Shown here: positions 25,525-34,836 of the stretch, piece after piece | How positions within the stretch are numbered: the stretch's first letter is position 1 | Layout: every line of letters begins with the position of its first letter | Assembly (NCBI GenBank): GCA_963735465.1 | Contig: CAVTLA010000002.1 | Location: forward strand, 620,001-684,000 | Direction of reading: 5' to 3' | Length of the DNA: 64,000 bases | Source of the DNA: DASZHJ01 sp963735465 | GTDB taxonomy: Bacteria > Pseudomonadota > Alphaproteobacteria > ATCC43930 > CGMCC-115725 | Position numbers and translations under genes: made by a program | The notes under the pieces: generated by a model | Databases searched by the model: none | What the model saw: only the letters and a program-made list of their open reading frames with translations | Told to the model about the DNA's origin: nothing

Positions 25525-26391
25525 TCAATCCATCGCCTGGCTGGCCGCCAGGCGGAAGGGGTGGGCCGGGTAGACGCCGAGGATCTTCACCTCGCGGGTG
25601 AAGAAGCGGAGCTCGTCCAGGGCGCGCTGGACGCGGAGCTCTCTGGGATGGCCCTCGATATCGGAATAGAACTGCGTCGCGGTGAACTGGCCGGCGAGCA
25701 TGTAGCTCTCCAGCTTCGTCATGTTGACGCCGTTGGTGGCGAAGCCGCCCATCGCCTTGTAGAGCGCCGCCGGCACGTTCCGCACCCGGAAGACGAAGGT
25801 GGTGATGACGAGGCTGCCGTCGTTGCCGGCGACGCGGGGCGTCTTCGACATCACCAGGAAGCGCGTGGTGTTGTGGTTGGCGTCCTCGATGTCGGCCTTG
25901 AGGGAGACCAGCTTGTAGATCCTGCCGGCGAGCTCGGAGGCGATGGCGGCCTCGCTGGGATCGCCGCGCCCCGCGATCTCCGCCGCGGCGCCGGCGGTGT
26001 CCGCCACCACGATCGGCTTCAGCTTGAGGGCGCGGATCAGCTTGCGGCACTGGTTCAGCGCATGCACGTGGCTGCGCACGGTCTTGATGGTCTTGAGCGT
26101 GGCACCCTTGGGGGCCAGCAGGTGATGGTTCACCCGGTGGAAATGCTCGCCGATGATGTTGAGGCCGGATTCCGGCATCAGGTGATGGATGTCGGCGACC
26201 CTGCCGGCGACGGAATTCTCGATCGGCAGCATGGCGAGACGCGCGCGGCCGCCGCGCACCGCCGCCATCGCGTCCTCGAAGCTGTCGCAGGGCAGCGTGG
26301 TGAGCGAGGGGAACACCTCGCGGCAGGCGAGATCGGAATAGGCGCCGGGCTGGCCTTGAAACGCGATGGTGTTGGCGGGCGAGCGGCGCAT
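25525..26391 (-). CDS. pheA: Prephenate dehydratase (monofunctional, with ACT domain)
   Basis: 288-residue enzyme converting prephenate to phenylpyruvate for phenylalanine synthesis. The N-terminal PDT domain starts TIAFQGQPGAYSDLAC and has LPIENSVAGRV, the conserved catalytic-site segment NHNTTRFLVM and LAGRIYKLVSLKADIED. The C-terminal ACT domain (TTFVFRVRNVPAALYKAMGGFATNGVNMTKLES..) provides Phe feedback, with the ESYM-type segment present. Start 26391 is 29 bp after the kdsB stop; the two form an operon, as in other alphaproteobacteria. Confidence 0.94.
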   Translation of the reverse strand: MRRSPANTIAFQGQPGAYSDLACREVFPSLTTLPCDSFEDAMAAVRGGRARLAMLPIENSVAGRVADIHHLMPESGLNIIGEHFHRVNHHLLAPKGATLKTIKTVRSHVHALNQCRKLIRALKLKPIVVADTAGAAAEIAGRGDPSEAAIASELAGRIYKLVSLKADIEDANHNTTRFLVMSKTPRVAGNDGSLVITTFVFRVRNVPAALYKAMGGFATNGVNMTKLESYMLAGQFTATQFYSDIEGHPRELRVQRALDELRFFTREVKILGVYPAHPFRLAASQAMD

Positions 26392-26420
26392 GGAGCGGAC
26401 CGGAAGTTTGCGGGTGAAGA

Positions 26421-27175
26421 TCAGCGCCGCGGCGCCAGGATCTCGCGCGCGCGGGCGAGGTCGGCGGGAGTATCGATACCGAGGGGAAGCGTGTCAACGA
26501 GGGCCACGTCGATGCGCATCCCCGCCTCGAGCGCGCGAAGCTGCTCCAGGCTCTCGCGCTGCTCGAGCGGCGTCGGCGGCAAGGTCACGAACCGCTCCAG
26601 CGCCGCGCGGCGATAGGTGTAGATGCCGATGTGGTGGTAGTGCGGGCCGGCACCGCTCGGGAATGATGTGGCGGCTGAAATAGAGCGCGCGCGCCACGCG
26701 GGCGCCGGGCGGGAAGCCCACCGCGATCTTGTTGACGCTGCGGGAATGCAGCTCGTCCTCGTCGTGGATCTCGGTCGCGAGCGTGCCGATGTCGACCGCG
26801 GGATCGGCGAGCGGCGTGAGCGAGGCCGGGATCACCTCCGGCGCGATGGTCGGCATGTCGCCCTGGAGACAGACCACCACGTCGTGCCGGCGCTGGGGAT
26901 CGAGCTGGCGGAGCGCCGCGGCGACCCGATCGGAGCCGGAGGGCAGCGTCGGGATCGGTCATGACCGCCGTGCCGCCGGCACGCTCCACAGCGGCGGCGA
27001 TCTCGGGATCGCCGCAAGCCACTGCCACCGGACCCACCCCCGCCTCGACGCCGCGGCGCCAGACATGGACGATCATGGGCTCGCCGTGGATGTCGGCCAG
27101 CGGCTTCCCCGGCAGCCGCGTCGAGGCGAGGCGCGAGGGGATGAGGACGATGGGATGGCGGGGCTGATCGGTCAT
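26421..27175 (-). CDS. kdsB: 3-deoxy-manno-octulosonate cytidylyltransferase (CMP-Kdo synthase), frameshifted twice
   Basis: Activates Kdo with CTP for lipopolysaccharide core synthesis. Motifs: IPSRLASTRLPGKPLADIHG, then MTDPD-LPSGSDRVAAAL, VVCLQGDMPTIAPEVI and IGIYTYRRAALERFV, ending in LGIDTPADLARAREIL. Two one-base insertions break the frame: near 26950 ('gacgctgccctcc', where DLPSGSD is expected) and near 26659 ('cattcccgagcgg', where IIPSGAG is expected). The repaired length of about 250 residues is normal. The gene should be essential for LPS, so the breaks are most likely sequence errors. Confidence 0.9.
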
Positions 27176-27355
27176 GGGGCGGCTCGGGTTCCTCCGGGAC
27201 TCGGGCGGCGGCGAGCGGGCTTCCCCCTAAGTCCTTGATCGTTGCGGCGTTATGCCGCACGAATGGCACGCGGCATCGGCCGGGCAGCGGGCTACGCTCC
27301 CGCCGCTTCAATCATATTTCGTTTGAGTTGTCAGCGGAAATTCGGTTTCTTCCTG

Positions 27356-27449
27356 TTGGTTTCGGCGCTGACGCGCCGCCTGGTTGGTTTCGGCGCCTCC
27401 GCGCCGCCTGGTTGGTTTCGGCGCCTCCGCGCCGCCGGCTTGGTTTCGG
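27356..27449 (+). repeat. 28-bp tandem repeat, three full copies plus 10 bp
   Basis: Units start at 27356, 27384 and 27412, with a partial unit at 27440-27449. Each begins TTGGTTTCGGCGC, contains an internal short palindrome (GGCGC...GCGCC) and ends GCCGCC. Units 2 and 3 are identical except at the last bases. The array fills the region 32 bp upstream of the cytochrome c start. The rest of the 27176-27480 gap holds no gene. Confidence 0.9.
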
Positions 27450-27480
27450 ATTTCCCGACCACCCCTTGAAGGGTCGCTGA

Positions 27481-28020
27481 ATGTCGTCGATCGAGATCAA
27501 CAAGATTGCCGCCTCGGTGCTGCTGGCGCTGATCGTCGCCTGGGCCTCGGGCCTCCTCGCCAGCAAGCTCATCGAGCCGAAGATGGTGCACTCGGCGATG
27601 GAAGTCGCCAATGCCCCGGCGGCTCCCGCCGCGAGCCAGCCCGCCGCCGCCGGGCCCGAGCCGCTTGGGCCCCTGCTGGCCTCCGCCACCGTCGATGCCG
27701 GCAAGGCCGCCGCGAAGCCATGCGCGGTCTGCCACACCTTCGACAAGGGCGGCGCCAACCAGGTCGGCCCCAACCTCTACGGCGTCGTCGGCGACGAGAT
27801 CGCCCATGACCGCGGCGGCTTCGCCTTCTCCGACGCCCTGAAGAAGAAGGGCGGCACCTGGACGATCGACGCGCTCAACGACTGGCTGTTCAAGCCGCAG
27901 GGCTTCGCCAAGGGCACCAAGATGACCTTCGTGGGCCTGCCCAAGGCGAAGGACCGCGCCGACGTCATCGCCTACCTGAACTCGCTCTCGGATTCGCCGA
28001 AGCCTCTCGCCAGCCAGTAG
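27481..28020 (+). CDS. Membrane-anchored cytochrome c (c552/CycM-like)
   Basis: 179-residue c-type cytochrome, periplasmic with an uncleaved N-terminal anchor (IAASVLLALIVAWASGLLASKLI). An Ala/Pro-rich linker follows. The haem motif is CAVCH in AAKPCAVCHTFDKGGANQVGPNLYGVVG, and the axial Met lies in KGTKMTFVGLPKAKDRADVIAYLNSL. This matches the CycM/c552 electron carrier that links the bc1 complex to aa3 oxidase in alphaproteobacteria. The ATG at 27481 directly follows a TGA. HisN starts 2 bp after its stop. Confidence 0.9.
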   Translation: MSSIEINKIAASVLLALIVAWASGLLASKLIEPKMVHSAMEVANAPAAPAASQPAAAGPEPLGPLLASATVDAGKAAAKPCAVCHTFDKGGANQVGPNLYGVVGDEIAHDRGGFAFSDALKKKGGTWTIDALNDWLFKPQGFAKGTKMTFVGLPKAKDRADVIAYLNSLSDSPKPLASQ

Positions 28021-28022
28021 GC

Positions 28023-28805
28023 ATGGCGCAGGCGGTCGACGCCGCGCTCCTCGCCTTCGCCGCCGAGCTGGCGGACGCGGCGGGCGCGATCGTCCGCCCC
28101 TATTTCCGCACCGCCCTTGCCGTCGACGACAAGGCCGACGAGAGCCCGGTCACCGTCGCCGACCGCGAGGCGGAGGCGGCGCTCCGCCGCCTGATCGAGG
28201 CGCGCTTTCCCCGGCACGGCATCCTCGGCGAGGAGCACGGCACCGTCCGCGGCGATGCGGAGCTGGTCTGGGTCCTCGATCCCATCGACGGCACCAAGTC
28301 CTTCATCTCCGGCATGCCGCTCTTCGGGACCCTGATCGCGCTCACCGAGCGCGGCATTCCCATCCTCGGCGTCATCGACCAGCCGATCACGGGCGAGCGC
28401 TGGATCGGCGCCCGCGGCCGGCCCAGCACCCTCAACGGCGCCCCGATCCGCACGCGCGCCTGCGGCGGTCTCTCGGCCGCCACGCTCTTCGCCACCTCGC
28501 CGGATATGTTCACCGGCGGCGACGCCGCCGGGTTTCAGCGCCTCAGAAGTGAGGTGAAGCTCGCCCGCTACGGCGGCGACTGCTACGCCTACGGCCTCCT
28601 GGCGGCGGGCTTCATCGACCTCGTGGTGGAGGCGGGGCTGAAGCCCTACGACTTCTGCGCCCTGGCGCCGATCATCGAGGGCGCCGGCGGCCGCATGACC
28701 GACTGGGAAGGCCGCCCGCTCGCCATCGGCTCCGGCAGCCGTGTCATCGCGTCCGGCGATCCCGCGCTTGGTGAGGCGGCGCGCGCGGTACTGATTGGGG
28801 CCTGA
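28023..28805 (+). CDS. hisN: Histidinol-phosphatase-like inositol monophosphatase family enzyme
   Basis: 260-residue Mg-dependent phosphatase of the IMPase fold. Metal-site motifs: GILGEEHG (E), WVLDPIDGTKSF (D-x-I-D-G-T) and LKPYDFCALAPIIEGAGG (D). The pattern TVADREAEAALRRLIEARFP and GGDCYAYG are typical of HisN-type histidinol-phosphate phosphatases, which supply histidine biosynthesis in many alphaproteobacteria. Inositol or other sugar phosphates cannot be excluded. It is co-transcribed with cytochrome c (2-bp gap). Confidence 0.85.
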   Translation: MAQAVDAALLAFAAELADAAGAIVRPYFRTALAVDDKADESPVTVADREAEAALRRLIEARFPRHGILGEEHGTVRGDAELVWVLDPIDGTKSFISGMPLFGTLIALTERGIPILGVIDQPITGERWIGARGRPSTLNGAPIRTRACGGLSAATLFATSPDMFTGGDAAGFQRLRSEVKLARYGGDCYAYGLLAAGFIDLVVEAGLKPYDFCALAPIIEGAGGRMTDWEGRPLAIGSGSRVIASGDPALGEAARAVLIGA

Positions 28806-28825
28806 GGATCGCTGCAGAGGCGATA

Positions 28826-28942
28826 TGCGTCCTTCGACTCGTCCGCTTCGCGGCCGGCTCAGGATGAGGACCATTTTTGATGGCACACTGAAAAAACCGC
28901 CTCATCCTGAGCCGGTGCGTCAGCACCGAGTCGAAGGACGCA
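28826..28942. repeat. Palindromic repeat family A, copy 2
   Basis: 117 bp with ends TGCGTCCTTCGACTCG / CGAGTCGAAGGACGCA, inner arms GGCTCAGGATGAGG / CCTCATCCTGAGCC and a loop containing GATGGCACACTGAAAAAA. It belongs to the same subgroup as copies 1 and 5 and lies between the HisN gene and yejA. Confidence 0.85.
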
Positions 28943-29036
28943 AGATGCCCATCCCACCCAGCAATTGACACGCCACCGGCTGCCGTCGTCCGGCGAATTC
29001 CTTTAGTGTGTTGAGCGGATGTCTCGAGGAGATGCC

Positions 29037-30906
29037 ATGCGTGCCGTGATTGCCGCCTTCATCGCCCTGTTCCTGGCATTGCCCGCCGCCGCCGAGGACG
29101 TGGCGCCGACCTACGGGCTGTCGCTGTTCGGCGATCCCCTCAAGTATCCCCCGGACTTCCAGCACTTCGACTACGTCAATCCCGACGCGCCCAAGGGCGG
29201 CTTCGTGCGTTTCGGCGACACCGGCACCTTCGACAATCTCAATCCCTTCATCCTCAAGGGCGCGTCCTTCGTGCGCTACTCCAATTCGATGATGAAGAGC
29301 GGCGAGCTGTTCGACAGCCTGATGACGGGATCCCTCGACGAGCCGCTGGCCGCCTATGGGCTGGTGGCGGAGAGCGTGGAGTTTCCCGCCGACCGCATGT
29401 CGATCACCTTCAACATGCGCCGGGAGGCGCATTTCAACGACGGCTCGGCGATATCGGCCGACGACGTCTGCTGGACCTTCACCACCCTCATCACCAAGGG
29501 GCATCCGAGCTATCGCGCCCAGCTCGCCGACGTGGACAAATGCGAGGTGCTCGGCGAGCTGCGCGTCCGGTTCACCTTCAAGAACAACACCGACCGCGAG
29601 CTCCCGATGCTGGTGGCGGGGCTGCCGATCCTGCCGGCGAAATGGTGGGCGACGCGGGATTTCGAGAAGCCGACCCTGGAGCCGCTGCTCGGCAGCGGCC
29701 CCTACCGCATCACCAAGGTCGACCCCGGCCGCTCCCTCACCTGGGAGCGCGTCAAGGACTACTGGGCGCAGGATCTGCCCGTCGCCAAGGGCTTCGCCAA
29801 TTTCGACACGGTGCGCGTCGACTATTATCGCGACAGCCAGGTGCTGTTCGAGGCCTTCAAGGCCGGCCAGATCGATCTGCGCGAGGAGAATGTCGCCAAG
29901 GACTGGGCCACCGCCTACGACTTTCCGGCGATCAAGGACGGGCTCGTCATCAAGGAGGAGTTCCGTCACGAGGTGCCCCAGGGCATGCAGGGCTTCGTCT
30001 TCAACACGCGGCGGCCGATCTTCGCCGACCCGCGCGTGCGCCGCGCGCTGGGCTACATGTTCGACTTCGAATGGTTCAACAAGAACTACTTCTACAATTC
30101 CTACAAGCGCACCCGGAGCTACTACGAGAATTCCGATCTGGCGTCGCGCGGCCTGCCGGAGGGCGAGGAGCTGAAACTGCTGGAGCCCTATCGCGGGAAG
30201 ATTCCCGATGCGGTCTTCACCACGGAATACCAGCCGCCGGTCTATGACGGCAGCGGCAATATCCGCGACGGCATCCGCGGCGGCGCTGGCGCTCCTGAAA
30301 GAGGCCGGCTGGAGCGTCAAGAACGGCGCTCTCGTCAACGACAAGACCGGCCAGCCCTTCACCTTCGAGTTCCTGAACGACGTCGCGCAGCTCGAGCGCA
30401 TCATCCTGCCCTTCCTCAAGAACCTGGAGCGCATCGGCATCAAGGCGCAGCTGCGCACCGTGGACGCCGCGCAATACGAGAACCGCCGGCGCGACTACGA
30501 TTACGACATGACCGCGCTGCACTGGGGCGCCTCGATCGCGCCGGGCACCGAGCTGCGCGAGTTCTTCGGCAGCAAGGCGGCGGACGAGCCCGGAAGCCCG
30601 AACACCTCGGGGATCAAGGACCCGGTGGTGGACGCCCTGGTGGCGAAGGCGATCGCGGCGCCGACCCGGCACGATCTGGTGCCGATCATCCACGCTCTCG
30701 ATCGCGTGCTGCTCAACGGCTACTACGTCGTGCCGAACTACTACGCGGGCTTCTATCGCGTGGCTTATTGGGACAAGTTCGGCCGGCCGGCGACGCAGCC
30801 GAAATACGCGAGCATGCCGGCGAGCGTGATCGGCACCTGGTGGATCAACCCCACCAAGGAGAAGCCGATCGCCGAGCGCCAGGAGCAGGAGCAGAAGAAG
30901 CGGTAG
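29037..30906 (+). CDS. yejA: YejA-type peptide ABC transporter substrate-binding protein (frameshifted)
   Basis: Periplasmic family-5 solute-binding protein of about 622 residues. Signal peptide MRAVIAAFIALFLALPAAAE, then THGL-like start PTYGLSLFGDPLKYP, DYVNPDAPKGGFVRFGDTGTFDNLNPF (YejA hallmark) and NTRRPIFADPRVRRALGYMFDFEW. The frame breaks near 30279: 'atccgcggcggcgctg' has one extra g before AALALLKEAGWSVKNG. ATG 29037 follows GAGGAG. It is first gene of yejABEF, which imports oligopeptides and, in enterics, microcin C. Confidence 0.88.
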
Positions 30907-30919
30907 GGACGCGCTCGAC

Positions 30920-32000
30920 ATGCTCGCCTACATCATCCGGCGCCTGCTGCTGATCATCCCGACGCTGTTCGGGATCATGCTGGTGAATTTCGTGCTGGTG
31001 CAGGCGGCGCCGGGCGGCCCGATCGACCAGGTGATCGCGGAGCTGCGCGGCGGCGGCGGCGGCGCCCTGGCGCGGATCTCCGGCGGCACTACCGGCGACA
31101 CCGGTGGCGGGGCCAGCCAGAACCGCAGCGCCCGCGGCCTCGACCCGCAGCTGATCAGGGATCTCCAGCATCAGTTCGGCTTCGACAAGCCGGCGGGCGA
31201 GCGCTTCCTGCTGATGATGAAGAGCTACGTGACCTTCGACTTCGGCCCCAGCTTCTTCCACAACGCCGACGTGCTGCCCCTCATCGGCCAGAAGCTGCCG
31301 GTCTCGATCTCCCTCGGTCTCTGGACGACGCTGATCTCCTACCTGATCTCGATCCCGCTGGGCATCCGCAAGGCGGTCAAGGACGGATCGAGTTTCGACG
31401 TCTGGACCAGCGGCGTGATCATCGCCGGCTACGCCATCCCCTCCTTCCTGTTCGGGCTGCTTCTGATCATGGTGTTCGCCGGCGGCAGCTATCTGCAATG
31501 GTTTCCGCTCCGCGGCTTGACGTCGGACGGCTGGTCGGGATTCGGCTGGCCGCACCGGATCCTCGACTATCTCTGGCACCTGGTGCTGCCGGTGACGGCG
31601 ATGGTGATCGGCGGCTTCGCCACCCTCACCATGCTCACGAAGAATTCCTTCCTCGACGAGATCAACAAGCAGTACGTGGTCACCGCCCGCGCCAAGGGTC
31701 TGTCGGAGGGACGGGTGCTCTATCATCACGTCTTCCGCAACGCGATGCTGATCGTGATCGCGGGCTTTCCCTCCGCCTTCATCGGCATCCTCTTCACCAG
31801 CTCACTGCTTGATCGAGATCATCTTCTCCCTCGATGGGCTGGGCCTCCTCGGCTACGAGTCCGTGCTCAACCGCGACTACCCCATCGTCTTCGGCACCAT
31901 CTACATCTATACGCTGATCGGCCTGATCGCGACCCTGCTGCGGGACATCACCTACATGCTGGTGGATCCCCGCATCGACTTCGAGACAAGGGGCGCATGA
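30920..32000 (+). CDS. yejB: YejB-type peptide ABC transporter permease (frameshifted)
   Basis: Inner-membrane permease of about 359 residues. The start MLAYIIRRLLLIIPTLFGIMLVNFVLVQAAPGGPIDQVI and the Gly-rich loop with QHQFGFDKP are typical of YejB. The coupling-helix EAA region is YVVTARAKGLSEGRVLYHHVFRNAML. The frame breaks near 31809 ('tcactgcttgatcgag'), where one extra t separates TSSLL from IEIIFSLDGLGLLGYESVLNRDYP. The stop overlaps the yejE start in ATGA. Confidence 0.9.
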
Positions 32001-33073
32001 CGGCAGTCTCTACCGACCTGCCGCGCGCGCCGGACCGGTTCCTCGGCCTCCGCATCACGCCGCTGACCCGGCGGCGCCTCGCCAATTTCCGCGCCAACCG
32101 CCGGGGGTTCTGGGCGCTCTGGATCTTCCTGGTGCTGTTCGTGGTCAGCCTGGGGGCCGAGTTCGTCGCCAACGACCGGCCGCTGCTGGTGCGCTACGAC
32201 GGCGGCTTCTATGTCCCGGTCTTCGTCGAGTATCCGGAGACGACATTCGGCGGCGAGTTCCCCACCGAGGCGGACTACCGCGATCCCTTCGTCCGGCAGC
32301 GCATCGGCCAGCACGGCTGGATCCTCTGGCCGCTCATCCCCTTCAGCTATCGTACCGTCAACTACGACCTGACGACGCCGGCGCCCTCGGCGCCGGATGC
32401 CGTGGACTGGCTCGGCACCGACGACCAGGGCCGCGACGTGCTGGCGCGGCTCATCTACGGCTTCCGTATCTCCGTGCTGTTCGGCCTCGTCCTCACCCTC
32501 GCGAGCTCGGTGATCGGCATCGCCGCCGGCGCCATACAGGGCTATTTCGGCGGCCTCACCGATCTGCTGTTCCAGCGCTTCCTGGAGATCTGGTCGGGCC
32601 TCCCGATCCTCTTCCTCCTCATCATCCTCTCCAGCATCGTACAGCCGAACTTCTGGTGGCTCCTCGGGCTGATGCTGCTGTTCTCGTGGATGGGCCTCGT
32701 CGATCTCGTGCGGGCGGAGTTCCTGCGGGCGCGGAACTTCGACTATGTCCGCGCGGCCCGGGCGCTGGGCGTCTCCAACCCCGTGATCATCGTGCGCCAC
32801 GTGCTGCCCAACGCCATGGTCTCCACCTTCACGTATTTGCCCTTCATCCTGACGGGCGCCGTGACCCAGCTCACCGCCCTCGACTTCCTCGGCTTCGGCC
32901 TGCCGCCGGGCTCGCCCTCCCTCGGCGAGCTGGTGGCGCAGGGGAAGAACAACCTTCAGTCTCCGTGGCTGGGGATCACCGCGTTCGTGACACTCGCGTT
33001 GCTGCTGAGCCTTCTCGTCTTCATCGGCGAGGCCGTGCGCGACGCGTTCGATCCGAGAAAGACCGTGCTGTGA
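31997..33073 (+). CDS. yejE: YejE-type peptide ABC transporter permease
   Basis: 358-residue inner-membrane permease. RRLANFRANRRGFWALWIFLVLFVVSLGAEFVAN opens the first TM segment, followed by the long periplasmic insert with GGEFPTEADYRDP and WLGTDDQGRDVLARLIYGFRIS. The EAA loop is FDYVRAARALGVSNPVIIVRHVLPNAM. ATG 31997 overlaps the yejB stop. It pairs with YejB to form the transmembrane channel. Confidence 0.92.
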   Translation: MTAVSTDLPRAPDRFLGLRITPLTRRRLANFRANRRGFWALWIFLVLFVVSLGAEFVANDRPLLVRYDGGFYVPVFVEYPETTFGGEFPTEADYRDPFVRQRIGQHGWILWPLIPFSYRTVNYDLTTPAPSAPDAVDWLGTDDQGRDVLARLIYGFRISVLFGLVLTLASSVIGIAAGAIQGYFGGLTDLLFQRFLEIWSGLPILFLLIILSSIVQPNFWWLLGLMLLFSWMGLVDLVRAEFLRARNFDYVRAARALGVSNPVIIVRHVLPNAMVSTFTYLPFILTGAVTQLTALDFLGFGLPPGSPSLGELVAQGKNNLQSPWLGITAFVTLALLLSLLVFIGEAVRDAFDPRKTVL

Positions 33074-33095
33074 GCGCCGCGATCCCCGCGGTTTC

Positions 33096-33184
33096 CGTGG
33101 ATGACCGGGTCAAGCCCGGTCATGACGATTGGAGGACGATCGCATTTGCAGGCGTCATGGCCGGGCTTGACCCGGCCATCCACG
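33096..33184. repeat. Palindromic repeat family C, copy 2
   Basis: Two hairpins, CGTGGATGACCGGGTC...GGTCATGACG and CGTCATGGCCGGGCTTGACC...CCATCCACG, with outer ends CGTGGATG / CATCCACG inverted. Its arms match copy 1 (2901-2978). It sits within the yej operon, between yejE and yejF. Confidence 0.75.
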
Positions 33185-33203
33185 CAGCTGATAGCTGACA
33201 GCC

Positions 33204-34829
33204 ATGCCCCTCCTCTCCCTCCGCGATCTCTCCGTCACCTTCGAGGTGCCCGGCCACCGTGTCGAGGCGGTGAAGGATGTGTCTTTCGATCTCGAGCGCG
33301 GCGAGACATTGGCGCTGGTGGGCGAGAGCGGCTCGGGCAAGTCGGTGACGGCGCTCTCGATCCTGCAGCTCCTGCCCTATCCCATGGCCCATCACGACGC
33401 CCGGACCCGCATCACCTTCGACGGGCAGGAGCTGGTGGGCGCCTCGCCGGCGACCCTGCAGGCGATCCGCGGCGATCGCATCGCCATGGTGTTCCAGGAG
33501 CCGATGACCTCCTCGAACCCGCTCCACACCGTGGAGAAGCAGATCGCCGAGACGCTGCATCTGCACAAGGGCATCCATGGGATGGCGGCGCGGGCGCGGG
33601 CGATCGAGCTCCTGCATCTCGTGGGGCTGGCCGACGCGGAGTCACGGCTCGAGGCCTATCCGCATCAGCTCTCCGGCGGCCAGCGCCAGCGCGTGATGAT
33701 CGCCATGGCGCTCGCCAACGAGCCCGACATCCTCATCGCCGACGAGCCCACCACCGCCCTCGACGTCACCATCCAGGCGCAGATCCTGAAGCTCCTGAAA
33801 GACTTGCAGCAGCGCTTCGGCATGGCGCTGCTGCTGATCACCCACGACCTCACCATCGTGCGCAAGGTGGCGGACCGGGTCGCGGTCATGACCAAGGGCG
33901 AGATCGTGGAGAGCGGCACGACGGAGGAGGTGTTCGCGGCGCCCCGCCATCCCTATACGCGCCATCTGCTGGCCGCCGAGCCCAAGGGCGAGCCGGCACG
34001 CCACGATCCGCCGCCGCCGGTGCTGCTCGAGGCCACCGACTTCAAGGTCTGGTTCCCGATCCGCACCGGCGTACTCCGCCGTGTCACCGGCGCGGTGAAG
34101 GCGGTGGACGGCATCGACATCGCCGTGCGCGCCGGGGAGACCCTGGGCGTGGTGGGCGAGAGCGGCTCCGGCAAGACGACGCTCGGCCTGGGATTGCTGC
34201 GCCTCCTCAAGAGCGAGGGCGAGATCCGCTACGACGGCAGGCGTCTCGACGAGCTGGGATCCCAGGCCATGCGGCCGCTGCGCCGCGAGTTGCAGATCGT
34301 GTTCCAGGATCCGTTCTCCAGCCTGTCGCCGCGCCTCTCCGTGGCGCAGATCGTCGAGGAAGGCCTCAAGGTGCATGGGCTCGGCGGCACGGCGGTGGGG
34401 CGTCGGGAACTTATTGAGGAAGCGCTCCGCGCGGTTGACCTCGATCCTGCCGCCGCCGACCGCTATCCCCACGAATTCTCCGGCGGCCAGCGCCAGCGCA
34501 TCGCGATCGCCCGGGCCTTGGTGCTGCGCCCACGCCTCCTGGTGCTGGACGAGCCGACCTCCGCCCTCGACATGTCCGTGCAGGCGCAGATCGTCGAGCT
34601 CCTGCGCGACCTGCAGGCGCGCCTGGGCCTGGCCTATCTCTTCATCAGCCACGACCTGCGCGTGGTGCGGGCGCTCGCCAACCAGGTGCTGGTGATGAAG
34701 GACGGCAAGGTGGTGGAGGCCGGCGATGCCGCCCAGATCTTCCGCGCGCCCCGCCACCCCTATACCCGCGCCCTCATGGCCGCCGCCTTCGAGATCAAGG
34801 CGGTGGAGACCGGCGTGGTCAGGAGCTGA
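33204..34829 (+). CDS. yejF: YejF-type dual-ATPase peptide ABC transporter subunit
   Basis: 541-residue protein with two complete ABC cassettes. The first has Walker A GESGSGKS (about residue 37), signature LSGGQRQRVMIAMALANEPDILIADEPTTALD. The second has Walker A GESGSGKTTLGLGLLRL, signature FSGGQRQRIAIARALVLRPRLLVLDEPTSALD. Each is followed by the oligopeptide-transporter tail (HPYTR). It energises YejBE. ATG 33204 lies 20 bp past the family C repeat; the separation from yejE by a hairpin repeat may reduce its expression relative to the permeases (inference). Confidence 0.94.
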   Translation: MPLLSLRDLSVTFEVPGHRVEAVKDVSFDLERGETLALVGESGSGKSVTALSILQLLPYPMAHHDARTRITFDGQELVGASPATLQAIRGDRIAMVFQEPMTSSNPLHTVEKQIAETLHLHKGIHGMAARARAIELLHLVGLADAESRLEAYPHQLSGGQRQRVMIAMALANEPDILIADEPTTALDVTIQAQILKLLKDLQQRFGMALLLITHDLTIVRKVADRVAVMTKGEIVESGTTEEVFAAPRHPYTRHLLAAEPKGEPARHDPPPPVLLEATDFKVWFPIRTGVLRRVTGAVKAVDGIDIAVRAGETLGVVGESGSGKTTLGLGLLRLLKSEGEIRYDGRRLDELGSQAMRPLRRELQIVFQDPFSSLSPRLSVAQIVEEGLKVHGLGGTAVGRRELIEEALRAVDLDPAAADRYPHEFSGGQRQRIAIARALVLRPRLLVLDEPTSALDMSVQAQIVELLRDLQARLGLAYLFISHDLRVVRALANQVLVMKDGKVVEAGDAAQIFRAPRHPYTRALMAAAFEIKAVETGVVRS

Positions 34830-34836
34830 GGCCCGC

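Noticed and set aside
27356..27449. CRISPR array
   Set aside because: The repeats are directly adjacent, with no unique spacers, and no cas genes are present.
31020..31140. Gly-rich insertion in YejB as an anomaly
   Set aside because: A Gly-rich periplasmic loop before QHQFGFDKP is normal in YejB.
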